Assembly (NCBI GenBank): GCA_020630435.1
Contig: JAHDBJ010000018.1
Span: forward strand, 1 to 64,000
Direction of reading: 5' to 3'
DNA length: 64,000 nt
Source: Saprospiraceae bacterium
Lineage (GTDB): Bacteria > Bacteroidota > Bacteroidia > Chitinophagales > Saprospiraceae
This document shows, piece by piece, positions 43,943 through 51,811 of this stretch (positions are counted from its first letter, which is position 1; every line of letters starts with the position of its first letter). Below the pieces are notes generated by a model. It did not search any database. It was not told where the DNA came from and saw only the letters and a program-made list of their open reading frames with translations. Position numbers and translations under genes: made by a program.

Positions 43943-45706
43943 ATGCAAAAAAATTTTACAAAAACAATTTTCAAACTAACATTAGGATTATTGATTTTAT
44001 GTTTTTCTTCAAACCTAATAGCACAATGTACCTCTGCTCCTTCTCTACAACCTGATAATGCTAGTACTTGTCCTAATACTACTGTTACTGGCGATTATGG
44101 TACAAATGACTCTGGATATGATGATATTAGAGTACGAGTTGTGACAAATGGAGAACATGGTTCTGCAAGTTTAAATAGTTTTACTCTTCAATTTGAATAT
44201 GAGCCTGATTATAATTATTGTGGTCTTGACTCTATTCAATATCGGGTTTGTAATGGAGGATATGAAGGTCAAAGTAATCCTGCTTGTTGTGACACAACAT
44301 GGATTTATATTACAGTAGGTGATAGTACCCCTCCTGTAATTGATAATGAACCAAGTAATACAAGTACAGCTTGTAGTGCAATACCTAGTCCTCCTGAATT
44401 TAGTATTACCGAAGATTGTTTCATTGACACAATGTCGTTCGTAGAAACATCAACAGAGATAGGTGTTGGTACACCAGATATTTTAGCACACTGGACAATT
44501 GATGATTGTGCATTAAGTATTTTTAACAATGGTGGTTTAGGAGTAGCTGTAAATCAAAATGGATGTTTAAGTGCTACCGCTTCCAATGTTACAAGAGTAT
44601 CCGTTGGTAATTCATGTAATGATCGATTTGGATATCATGATGCTATTTGTTTTAATAACTTTGAAGCAGCATGGGTAGATAATTCTGATGAAGCCCTAGA
44701 CTTTTCTTTTACTGCTGGTCCATCTGATTCTGGTAAACTAACAATGCTTCAATTTGACGAACAACAATTTTTAAATTTTAATAGTGGATTACACAATTAT
44801 CCTCAGTATTATGGTGTGCGTGTATTGAAAAATGGTGTTGAAATATACAAATCAATTGGAAATCCTACTTCTCCAGGTTGGAGTACAGAAGTTCATTACT
44901 TCAATAACGATGCAGACTTTATTTTTTCTGGTGGAGATGTCTTCTCTTTTGAAATTTTAGGATATGATGCAACCATCTCTGATGATTCCGCAGTATGGGA
45001 AGTAGACGAAATTCGACTTTATGGTTATTGTGGTTCGACGAGTGCTTGTGATCAAATTTATACCATAACACGTACTTGGGAATGCACCGATGTTTGTGGT
45101 AATACTGAAACATATACACAAGAGATAATCGTAACGCCCACTACTCCAGTTGAAATGACTTACTTTGAAGGTCGTGCTAAACAATGTAGTGCTGCTCTAG
45201 AATGGGAAACAGCTAGTGAAGAGCAAAATGATTATTTTATGGTAGAACATAGCTTTGATGGTAGGACATTCAATTCAATTGGAATTGTCAAAGGTCATGG
45301 TACAACTTCTGTAGTACAAAACTATACTTTTGAACATGAAAATGTAAGGCAAAATCTCAATCATTATCGATTAAAACAAGTAGACTATGATGGTACTTTT
45401 GCTTATTCAGACATTGTGAGTGTCAATAGTAATTGTTATAAAGAAGAAAGAGGAATTACTAGTATTTTCCCTAATCCAACTACTGGAGAAGTAAAAGTCA
45501 AATTCTATATGGAAAATGCCCAAGATGTTGAATTAATCATTAGCGATATGATGGGAAGAACTATCACTAGCTCTAATATTCAACTTAACCAAGGAAATAA
45601 TCTTTTTGATATTAATATGACTGATCAAAAATCAGGTATTTATTTCATTCAAATGAAAAATGAAGGATGGAAATCACAAACATTTAAAATAATTAAATTA
45701 GATTAA
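43943..45706 (+). CDS. Secreted cadherin-like protein with T9SS type A sorting tail
   Basis: 587 aa from the ATG at 43943, giving the signal peptide MQKNFTKTIFKLTLGLLILCFSSNLIAQ; upstream in-frame codons give no such peptide. Residues about 30-125 form an Ig/cadherin-like domain (VVTNGEHGSASLNSFTLQFEYEPDYNYCGLDSIQYRVCNGG). A jelly-roll-like segment follows (about 190-350). A fibronectin-like stretch (AALEWETASEEQNDYFMVEHSFDG) precedes the sorting domain, IFPNPTTGEVKVKFYMENAQD ... GIYFIQMKNEG. T9SS substrate; function unknown. Ended by a strong terminator. Confidence 0.88.
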   Translation: MQKNFTKTIFKLTLGLLILCFSSNLIAQCTSAPSLQPDNASTCPNTTVTGDYGTNDSGYDDIRVRVVTNGEHGSASLNSFTLQFEYEPDYNYCGLDSIQYRVCNGGYEGQSNPACCDTTWIYITVGDSTPPVIDNEPSNTSTACSAIPSPPEFSITEDCFIDTMSFVETSTEIGVGTPDILAHWTIDDCALSIFNNGGLGVAVNQNGCLSATASNVTRVSVGNSCNDRFGYHDAICFNNFEAAWVDNSDEALDFSFTAGPSDSGKLTMLQFDEQQFLNFNSGLHNYPQYYGVRVLKNGVEIYKSIGNPTSPGWSTEVHYFNNDADFIFSGGDVFSFEILGYDATISDDSAVWEVDEIRLYGYCGSTSACDQIYTITRTWECTDVCGNTETYTQEIIVTPTTPVEMTYFEGRAKQCSAALEWETASEEQNDYFMVEHSFDGRTFNSIGIVKGHGTTSVVQNYTFEHENVRQNLNHYRLKQVDYDGTFAYSDIVSVNSNCYKEERGITSIFPNPTTGEVKVKFYMENAQDVELIISDMMGRTITSSNIQLNQGNNLFDINMTDQKSGIYFIQMKNEGWKSQTFKIIKLD

Positions 45707-45741
45707 GATATAGATTTATTGATAACTGTATTGAACTTTAG

Positions 45742-45773
45742 GGCTGTCTCATTAATTTGAGACAGCCTTTTTT
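45742..45773 (+). terminator. Intrinsic terminator
   Basis: GGCTGTCTC (45742-45750) and GAGACAGCC (45759-45767), 9-bp perfect stem with an 8-nt loop, then six T (45768-45773). Serves the T9SS gene; it abuts the stop of the convergent minus-strand gene. Confidence 0.88.
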
Positions 45774-46520
45774 CTATAAGGCTTCCTCTGGAATTCTCCT
45801 ATCTACAATGCCTATCTGTCGTTCAATTTCTTGTTCCAAATATCGAGCTTTTGATAAACTTTGCATATTAGGAATCAATTTGAGGTGTTTTTGTCCCTCT
45901 AAACCATTGACAATCATATACACAGAATGATGCGTTGGTGTAGATCGAACATAAATTTGATCAATATCTTCGATATTAAATTGTTGATCTTTATTAAACT
46001 TTTTAGGGCGCCATTTGATAGTCATATATTGATCATCAATACTAAAATAAACTTTATGCTTTGATGCATTGAAGAGTCGATAGAATAGTAAAAGACAGAT
46101 TGTCCATGGAAGAACTGCAAAAAGCATATTTCCACTTTCTTTGTAGAATATAGCCGAAAATAGGAAAGCGAAAATAGGAAAAAAAATGGCTAGAAGTACC
46201 TCTACGACATTTTGAGGTTGCGTCATTGTAATATCCAATTCATCATTATAATGAAAAATATCAATGCCCTCAGGTCGAATAACTTCTTGCTTAGCTGGAG
46301 GTAAGGCAACCAATGCTGTTATCTCTTCTTGAAAAGAAAATACACTATCGCATTCATTACATTTGGCTATCTTATCATTAATATTCATATCCTTAGCAGG
46401 GATAGTATTGCTACAAGAAGGACACTCAATTTTCTTAAATTCCTTGGTGCTGTTGGATAACAATTCGTCAAATGCCTCTTTTTCCTTTACGCTCTGTTTT
46501 GTTTTATGTTTATTATTCAT
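45774..46520 (-). CDS. Zinc-ribbon membrane protein, copy 1
   Basis: 248 aa. The N-terminal zinc ribbon is CPSCSNTIPAKDMNINDKIAKCNECDSVF (about residues 34-62), two CxxC pairs. A hydrophobic two-helix region (about 105-155) follows, then a PH-like soluble part (KVYFSIDDQYMTIKWRPKKFN, NIEDIDQIYV). The C-terminal domain HLKLIPNMQSLSKARYLEQEIERQIGIVD resembles a short helix-rich module. A paralogue of the same architecture is at 48088-48858. No function can be assigned; zinc-ribbon plus membrane segments suggest a regulated membrane scaffold. It is 12 bases after the BamE-like lipoprotein gene. Confidence 0.72.
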   Translation of the reverse strand: MNNKHKTKQSVKEKEAFDELLSNSTKEFKKIECPSCSNTIPAKDMNINDKIAKCNECDSVFSFQEEITALVALPPAKQEVIRPEGIDIFHYNDELDITMTQPQNVVEVLLAIFFPIFAFLFSAIFYKESGNMLFAVLPWTICLLLFYRLFNASKHKVYFSIDDQYMTIKWRPKKFNKDQQFNIEDIDQIYVRSTPTHHSVYMIVNGLEGQKHLKLIPNMQSLSKARYLEQEIERQIGIVDRRIPEEAL

Positions 46521-46532
46521 TTTTTAAAATTC

Positions 46533-46841
46533 TTATTCACAAATTTCTCCAATCCATTTTCTATCAATTTTTTCATTTTCATTAATATGAAATACCGCTC
46601 CTATCACACATCCTGTAGGGCCAACCGAATCCAACAAGTATCTATAATCAAATCCCATATCAATTGGCACTCCTAAGATTTTAGGTAAGACACTTTTATC
46701 TACTCCAAGTTGTATCCCATCTACTGCCTTTTGTAGACTAACATAATCCCGATGTTGTTGGTAGTGTTTTCCATAATCGTATAGTTCAGACGAACTATTA
46801 CAACTAAAAAATAATACTATAATAAATGATAATTTTTTCAT
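46533..46841 (-). CDS. Small BamE/SmpA-like lipoprotein
   Basis: 102 aa with lipobox FFSC and Cys14 after a short signal peptide. The segment IQLGVDKSVLPKILGVPIDMGFDYRYLLDSVGPTG resembles the two-strand hairpin, LGxP core of BamE/SmpA-type small lipoproteins. This suggests a small envelope protein, but I would not call it BamE. It is co-directional with the zinc-ribbon gene downstream (12 bases) and divergent from the coiled-coil protein at 46990. Confidence 0.6.
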   Translation of the reverse strand: MKKLSFIIVLFFSCNSSSELYDYGKHYQQHRDYVSLQKAVDGIQLGVDKSVLPKILGVPIDMGFDYRYLLDSVGPTGCVIGAVFHINENEKIDRKWIGEICE

Positions 46842-46867
46842 TGGTTATTGTTAATTGAGTATTTCTT

Positions 46868-46890
46868 TTCTGTAGAGCTCGCCTACAGAA
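46868..46890. repeat. 8-bp stem-loop in the divergent intergenic region
   Basis: TTCTGTAG (46868-46875) and CTACAGAA (46883-46890) around loop AGCTCGC. On the plus strand five T follow. The centre GTAGAGCTCGCCTAC resembles the central hairpins of the dispersed palindromes. Could be a decayed repeat core or a regulatory hairpin in the lipoprotein leader. Confidence 0.4.
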
Positions 46891-46962
46891 TTTTTGAATC
46901 ACTTTGTATAATACTAAATTTATATAAAATAAATGAAAAAATAAATATCTCTATACTTCTCT

Positions 46963-46970
46963 TATTTTTG
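46963..46970 (+). promoter_or_regulatory. -7 promoter element
   Basis: TATTTTTG fits TAnnTTTG and lies 20 bases upstream of the ATG at 46990. No -33 element is clear. Confidence 0.4.
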
Positions 46971-46989
46971 TATTTGTAAACTATACAAA

Positions 46990-48006
46990 ATGAAAAAGAT
47001 TATAGCATTAATTATAATAGTAGCTTCTACGATACAATTAGTAGCCCAAATAGATTCTTTGAGAACAGTTAGTCTTATTGCAGCTATTAGGGTAACCGAT
47101 ATGGAAAAAATAGAGCTGCAACTCCAACAATTGTTTAATGAAGAACGCACTGTTCCTGATTTTTTCTACCGTGAAAAATCCAAGTTAACAACACGATTTG
47201 AATTGTCTGAAAAAAGGTATTATTCATTCGAAAAACAATTGGAGAACTGGGGTTATGTTGAGTCTATCAAAATAGAATCAATCAATTACAATGATAAATT
47301 AAATACTATAGACAAAAAAATAGAACGACTTCAAAAAGAAGTTATTAAGTATGAAGACATTTTATCTAAAGTTAATGTACAATCCGAAAACCATGTAAGG
47401 TATTGGGAAAAGCTAGAAATGCGAAAAGATGAACTCCGCTCCCTACTCCGTCTAAAAGATGATTATCGACAAAATAATAAACGTTTTGAAGTAGAATTGA
47501 CGCTTAAGGAAGAAAATATGATGTCCTATGAACCTGATTTTTCTTTTGTAAATATGCCTGGACTACAATATTCTTTTTTAAATATTGAAAATCCTGTGGA
47601 TAGTCTATTTCCTGAAAATATGAATGGATATAGTTTAAAATATTTACTCAATCGCAGAAAAACCTATATAGAGTTAGGATTATATCGTGCTAACGGGGAA
47701 AGTGTAACAACAACTTTTAGTGAAATGTATACTTTTGGTATAGGACAAGATTTTTATTCTACTCATTTAGGACGAGGTGCAAGACGATTTTTAAATTTAT
47801 ATTCGGGTTTCAAAATCGGTGTTTTTTACCTTTCAAGTGATACTCGAAAAATTACATCATGGTATGCTACGCCTTCATTGGGAATAGAAATATTTAAAAC
47901 CAAAAACATCTTATTAGATAATAAATTAGGTTACTATCTGCCTTTTAAAGAAAATAAAAACTTAAGAGGACTAATTTACGATATATCTTTCAATGTAGTC
48001 TTTTGA
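46990..48006 (+). CDS. Exported coiled-coil protein with DUF4349-like helix and barrel-like end
   Basis: 338 aa. Signal peptide ends VAQ|I. The stretch FELSEKRYYSFEKQLENWGYVESIKIESINYNDKLNTIDKKIERLQKEVIKYEDILSKV has the Leu-heptad and pattern of DUF4349 (about residues 70-125), an anti-parallel coiled coil found in exported proteins. The C-terminal half is beta-rich (TYIELGLYRANGESVTTTFSEMYTFGIGQDFYS ... FYLSSDTRK ... PSLGIEIFK) and ends in Phe, suggesting an outer-membrane barrel. It is followed by a short deleted repeat (48018-48082). No function known. Confidence 0.6.
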   Translation: MKKIIALIIIVASTIQLVAQIDSLRTVSLIAAIRVTDMEKIELQLQQLFNEERTVPDFFYREKSKLTTRFELSEKRYYSFEKQLENWGYVESIKIESINYNDKLNTIDKKIERLQKEVIKYEDILSKVNVQSENHVRYWEKLEMRKDELRSLLRLKDDYRQNNKRFEVELTLKEENMMSYEPDFSFVNMPGLQYSFLNIENPVDSLFPENMNGYSLKYLLNRRKTYIELGLYRANGESVTTTFSEMYTFGIGQDFYSTHLGRGARRFLNLYSGFKIGVFYLSSDTRKITSWYATPSLGIEIFKTKNILLDNKLGYYLPFKENKNLRGLIYDISFNVVF

Positions 48007-48017
48007 ATTACACCTTC

Positions 48018-48082
48018 TGAAGTTATTTAATAATAAAGGTTTATTTTAGTTATAAGCAAGCATTCTATTTTTTAACAGCTTC
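48018..48082. repeat. Deleted GAAGTTGTT-type element, 65 bp
   Basis: TGAAGTTATTTAATAATAAAGG and GTTATAAG match the left arm of the element at 49802; the end TTTTTTAACAGCTTC matches its right end. The middle, including the central hairpin, is missing. It lies between the stops of two convergent genes. Confidence 0.65.
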
Positions 48083-48087
48083 TCTAT

Positions 48088-48858
48088 TTAAATCGCATCA
48101 TTTGGAGGTTTTTTATCAATAATACCAATATTTTTTTCAATCTCTTGTTCTAAATATTTTGCATGTGGTAAACTTTTCATATATTGAATTAACTTAATAT
48201 ACTTCTGTCCCTCTAAACCATTGATAATCATATTTAAACAATAATATCCTCTATCTTTACTAACATATAACTGTTCGATATCTTCAATATCAAAGTATTG
48301 ATCTTTAGTAAAATTTTTCGGTCTCCACTGAACAGTCATATACCGATCATTAATACTAATATTGATTCTATGTTTAGATCTATTGGATAATTTATAAAAG
48401 AAGAAAAAACAAAATAACCACGGAATAATAGTCGTCATTAATAAAATAGTAGATAATACTATCTTCGAACTCAAAACCAATAGTAGCAATGAATATGTAA
48501 AGGCTATAACAAATACGAATGCAGTGATTAATTGCAAGCCAACATTTAATGGTTGATTTACAGAAATATCTATTTCTTCTTTATAATGAAATATATCTAT
48601 ACCTTCGGGTCGAATTATTTCATGTTCAGCTACGAAATTAGAAGATTTCAGTTCATCAATCTCTTTATCAATAGAAAATAGACTATCACATTCTCCACAT
48701 TTAGCTATTTTTTCATTTATGTTCAAGTTATGAGCAGGTATTGAACTACTACAGTAAGGACACTCAATTTTTTTAATAATATCAGGACTATTGGACAATA
48801 ACTCATCTAATGTCTCTTCTTCCTTTTCTTTGTATTTAGTTTTATGTTTATAGTTCAT
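48088..48858 (-). CDS. Zinc-ribbon membrane protein, copy 2
   Basis: 256 aa, same plan as the protein at 45774. Zinc ribbon CPYCSSSIPAHNLNINEKIAKCGECDSLF (about residues 38-66), two strong hydrophobic segments (about 110-160), MTVQWRPKNFTKDQYFDIEDIEQLYV and the final YIKLIQYMKSLPHAKYLEQEIEKNIGIID. The two copies are clearly homologous but not recent duplicates. They flank the coiled-coil protein and the BamE-like lipoprotein. Function unknown. Confidence 0.72.
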   Translation of the reverse strand: MNYKHKTKYKEKEEETLDELLSNSPDIIKKIECPYCSSSIPAHNLNINEKIAKCGECDSLFSIDKEIDELKSSNFVAEHEIIRPEGIDIFHYKEEIDISVNQPLNVGLQLITAFVFVIAFTYSLLLLVLSSKIVLSTILLMTTIIPWLFCFFFFYKLSNRSKHRINISINDRYMTVQWRPKNFTKDQYFDIEDIEQLYVSKDRGYYCLNMIINGLEGQKYIKLIQYMKSLPHAKYLEQEIEKNIGIIDKKPPNDAI

Positions 48859-49175
48859 TTTTTAATTCTTAATTTTATAAATACCTTCAGTTCCATCCAT
48901 AAGAACAGGATGAAATTTCATCTCCTTTTCAGGTATTTATTTAATGAATAAAAACCTTTACTACTTACTTTTCAAAATAAAGCTGTATAAATTGTTTTGT
49001 ACTGTACTCAAATAAGAAGGAAAGATAAACATTGATATATTTACCTAGTGCTGTGTTTATATAGAACGATATAAATCGAAAAAAGTTGTAAAATAAATGA
49101 TTATAAGTACTAGTAGATAGTAGTTTACATAGAATCGCTTATAAAGTTTCTAGACTTTTGAACATCATTTATAAA
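48859..49175. other. Intergenic region with an inverted repeat and a 14-bp palindrome
   Basis: ATAAATACCT (48877-48886) pairs with AGGTATTTAT (48931-48940). Inside lies GATGAAATTTCATC (48909-48922), a perfect palindrome. They are upstream of the zinc-ribbon gene (minus strand) and may be an operator or a leader hairpin. The remaining bases show nothing. Confidence 0.5.
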
Positions 49176-49610
49176 CTAAAAAGATTTAGTATACTGGATT
49201 GTTTTAAACCAAAAATCACTAATACTACGGATAGACTGGAAAAAATTTTTAAAATCTACTGCTTTTTTGACATAAGCATTAGCATGATTTTCATAACAAT
49301 ACTGCACATCCAAATCAGAAGTTGAAGTTGTAAGGATAATAATGGGTATCGATTTCAAAGAATCATCATTTTTTACTATCCTCAGTAATTCTTTTCCATT
49401 TAAAATTGGCATATTCAAATCTAATAGAATAATATCAGGTCTTTTAGCATTACTAAAATTTCCTTTTCTATATAAATAATTTAATCCTTGTTCTCCATCT
49501 ACTGCAAAAGAGATATTACAATCTACATTAGCCCTTTCAAATGCCTGTTTTGTTAACAATAAGTCACCTCGATTATCATCAATATGTAGTATTTCTAATT
49601 TTGGTTCCAT
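49176..49610 (-). CDS. Stand-alone response regulator (REC domain)
   Basis: 144 aa, just one receiver domain, no output domain. Acidic pair Asp11-Asp12, phospho-acceptor Asp64 (LLDLNMPI), Thr94 (ILTTSTS) and Lys115 (YVKKAVDF). This Rcp1-type single-domain regulator is phosphorylated by a histidine kinase or phytochrome partner, none of which is nearby. The Asp-Leu-Asn-Met-Pro sequence is that of the Rcp1 family. Soluble. Sensor unknown. Confidence 0.93.
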   Translation of the reverse strand: MEPKLEILHIDDNRGDLLLTKQAFERANVDCNISFAVDGEQGLNYLYRKGNFSNAKRPDIILLDLNMPILNGKELLRIVKNDDSLKSIPIIILTTSTSDLDVQYCYENHANAYVKKAVDFKNFFQSIRSISDFWFKTIQYTKSF

Positions 49611-50114
49611 ACATTTAAGATAATATTAGACAATGGTATATACAACAATTAAGCAACAACATCCTCTTTAAAATGTTGTGTTCGTAATTAACCCACTAAA
49701 TAATTATTACTAAGCTCAATCTTGAAGGAAAACAGATGAATACATAATTTGTATTCCTCTATTTTTTTCCCTTAACGTATATCTGATGATTTGTTAAAGT
49801 TTGAAGTTGTTTAATAATGAAGGTTTCGTTTAGTTATAAGTGCTTGTATATCAAGATGAAGCTCCATTCTTTTTTTGTAGCCTTAGCTACGGTGAAAAGA
49901 ATTAGTTGAAATATTGAGATACAATGGCTTATAACTAATTGAGCACTCTATTTTTAAACAGCTTCTTTATTACTAATAATATTGACCAATTCTTAAGACA
50001 ATATATTTATTTTTTTCATGTAAACCAATAACGTAGTTTTATTTTTTTAAAAAACACTATTGGTTAAGTGATAAAACTATAAAAAGACAAATATATCCAT
50101 CTCAAAAAAGTTGA
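49611..50114. other. Intergenic region carrying a full repeat element
   Basis: 504 bases without a gene. A full-length dispersed palindromic element fills 49802-49965. The rest is AT-rich with no promoter or terminator I could place with confidence. Confidence 0.6.
49802..49965. repeat. Full-length GAAGTTGTTT-type palindromic element
   Basis: TGAAGTTGTTTAATAATGAAGG starts the left arm; the right end is TTAAACAGCTTC, one base off a perfect terminal inverted repeat. The 164-bp element is imperfectly self-complementary throughout, with a central hairpin around TAGCCTTAGCTACGG. It is closely related to the copies at 62966-63263. Confidence 0.75.
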
Positions 50115-50528
50115 TTAATGTGGAAGTTTTTTATGTACAACACCATATAATAGCGCACCTAATAATGCTGAAACAATAACAATCAAAATCGTCCAATAAC
50201 CATGCCCCAAAAGCACATATAAAGGTCCAGGACAAGCTCCTGTAATTGCCCAACCTAAGCCAAAAAATATCCCTCCAATTAACGCTGCTTTATAGGTTTT
50301 AGGACGATCTTTAAAAAAAATACGATTCCCTTCACTATTTCGAAACTGACCTTTTTTAATAAAAATATGTACTATAGCGCCTAGTATTACGGCTGTTCCA
50401 ATAATACCGTACATATGAAAACTTTGAAATCGAAACATTTCCTGAATCCTAAACCAAGATATAGCTTCTGATTTTGTCATAACTATTCCAAACAATATTC
50501 CTATTAATAAATATTTTAACAAACGCAT
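50115..50528 (-). CDS. YeeE/YedE-type membrane protein (C-terminal half)
   Basis: 137-aa integral membrane protein with about four hydrophobic segments. GIFFGLGWAITGACPGPLYVLLGHG contains the GACPGP Cys motif of the YeeE/YedE sulfur-transport family. Together with the neighbouring 192-aa protein it makes up the usual YeeE/YedE pair; the family is linked to thiosulfate or sulfur-compound uptake. Starts two bases after the partner's stop. Confidence 0.85.
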   Translation of the reverse strand: MRLLKYLLIGILFGIVMTKSEAISWFRIQEMFRFQSFHMYGIIGTAVILGAIVHIFIKKGQFRNSEGNRIFFKDRPKTYKAALIGGIFFGLGWAITGACPGPLYVLLGHGYWTILIVIVSALLGALLYGVVHKKLPH

Positions 50529-50529
50529 A

Positions 50530-51108
50530 TTAAAAAATCATAGGTAAAAGAAAATAGGTCGTAATTAGTCCCCCTATAAAAAACCCTATAACCGCTATCA
50601 AAGAGGGAAGCTGAAAATTAGATAATCCTGAAATTGCATGACCAGAAGTACACCCCCCCGCATAGCGAGTACCAAAACCTATTGAAAACCCACCAAAAAT
50701 AAGTATAAGTAAATGGCGCCCAGACAAATTCGAAAAACCAAATAACTCCCTAGGAACAAACCCTGCACCTTCATTAAAATCGGATGGAGTTTGAATTCCC
50801 AAAACTGCAAGATCCGCTATTGTTGCATCAGAAACAATAACAGGCGAAGGACTTGTGAACCACTGTCCACCAATATATCCTCCTATAATGCTTCCTAGGA
50901 TAAACACTATAAGCCAATCTTTTTCTTTCCAATTTGTATTAAAATAACTTATCTTTTTACCAGCTCCACTTATTGTACAGAATGTGTCAAATGAAGAAGA
51001 TATACCAAAACGCTGACCATTTAATATTAATAATACCATAACAATAACTATCATGATACCTGATATTGACCAATGCCAAGGCTGGCTAACAAATTCTATA
51101 ATATCCAT
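50530..51108 (-). CDS. YeeE/YedE-type membrane protein (N-terminal half)
   Basis: 192-aa integral membrane protein with about five hydrophobic segments. GTRYAGGCTSGHAISGLSNFQLPSLIAVIGFFIGG carries the GGCTSGH motif of this family, with a Cys thought to handle the transported sulfur compound. It is upstream of its partner with a one-base gap, and downstream of a third membrane protein by three bases. Probable thiosulfate/sulfur transporter of the inner membrane. Confidence 0.88.
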   Translation of the reverse strand: MDIIEFVSQPWHWSISGIMIVIVMVLLILNGQRFGISSSFDTFCTISGAGKKISYFNTNWKEKDWLIVFILGSIIGGYIGGQWFTSPSPVIVSDATIADLAVLGIQTPSDFNEGAGFVPRELFGFSNLSGRHLLILIFGGFSIGFGTRYAGGCTSGHAISGLSNFQLPSLIAVIGFFIGGLITTYFLLPMIF

Positions 51109-51111
51109 ATC

Positions 51112-51555
51112 TTAAAACCATCCAGCACCTAGCCCTCTAAATGGCCAAGGAATCATTAATAATACAATAATCAAAGCCAATAGATTGAAAACAAATACTG
51201 TCCTAAACTTTTTTTGATTATGAGAAAAACGTTTCATCCTAGCATTACCAACCGTAATCAAAACAGCAGCAATGACCATCATAACAGCGTGTTCTACTGT
51301 AAAAAAGCGAGTTAATGTATCTTTCATTGTAAATTCATTAAACTGTACCTTAGGACTTATAAAGTATAATATGAGACCTAATACCAATTGTAAATGAAAA
51401 GCAGAAAGGTTGATTGTAAAAATGCGTTTTAACGAATCTGTCATTCTAGCATCTTTAGATAACATTTTTGATAGGCTAAGTATAACTGTAATAATTAAAA
51501 GTACTAATACCACCCATCTTAGACCAGAGTGAGCGTGTTTGAGAATATCTAACAT
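51112..51555 (-). CDS. Four-helix membrane protein (cytochrome b-like), YeeE operon
   Basis: 147 aa with four hydrophobic segments. Histidines are seen in AHSGLRW, FHLQLVLG and EHAVMMVIAA within or beside the helices, as in small cytochrome b-like proteins of Bacteroidota, so haem binding is possible. It starts the operon with the YeeE/YedE pair (gaps of 3 and 1 bases). A redox partner for the sulfur transport pair is the simplest guess, but unproved. Family naming is uncertain. Confidence 0.65.
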   Translation of the reverse strand: MLDILKHAHSGLRWVVLVLLIITVILSLSKMLSKDARMTDSLKRIFTINLSAFHLQLVLGLILYFISPKVQFNEFTMKDTLTRFFTVEHAVMMVIAAVLITVGNARMKRFSHNQKKFRTVFVFNLLALIIVLLMIPWPFRGLGAGWF

Positions 51556-51811
51556 TATGAATAATTTTAATAATTTAAAAACGACCCTAAATGTAGTAAT
51601 TTTTATTTTGTGGAGATATAATCATTTACAAAATAATACATTTTCACCTTCACCATCCCTCAATAATTTGTAAATTATGAAACGTTTATAATAATCAGTA
51701 TAGAGTACTCCATTTTTATAATTTATAATAGTATAAAAAACTTCAGCAACTTCAATTGATCTTATTTATATTTGTAGTATTAAATCCTCTTTATATTATT
51801 ATAATAACTGA

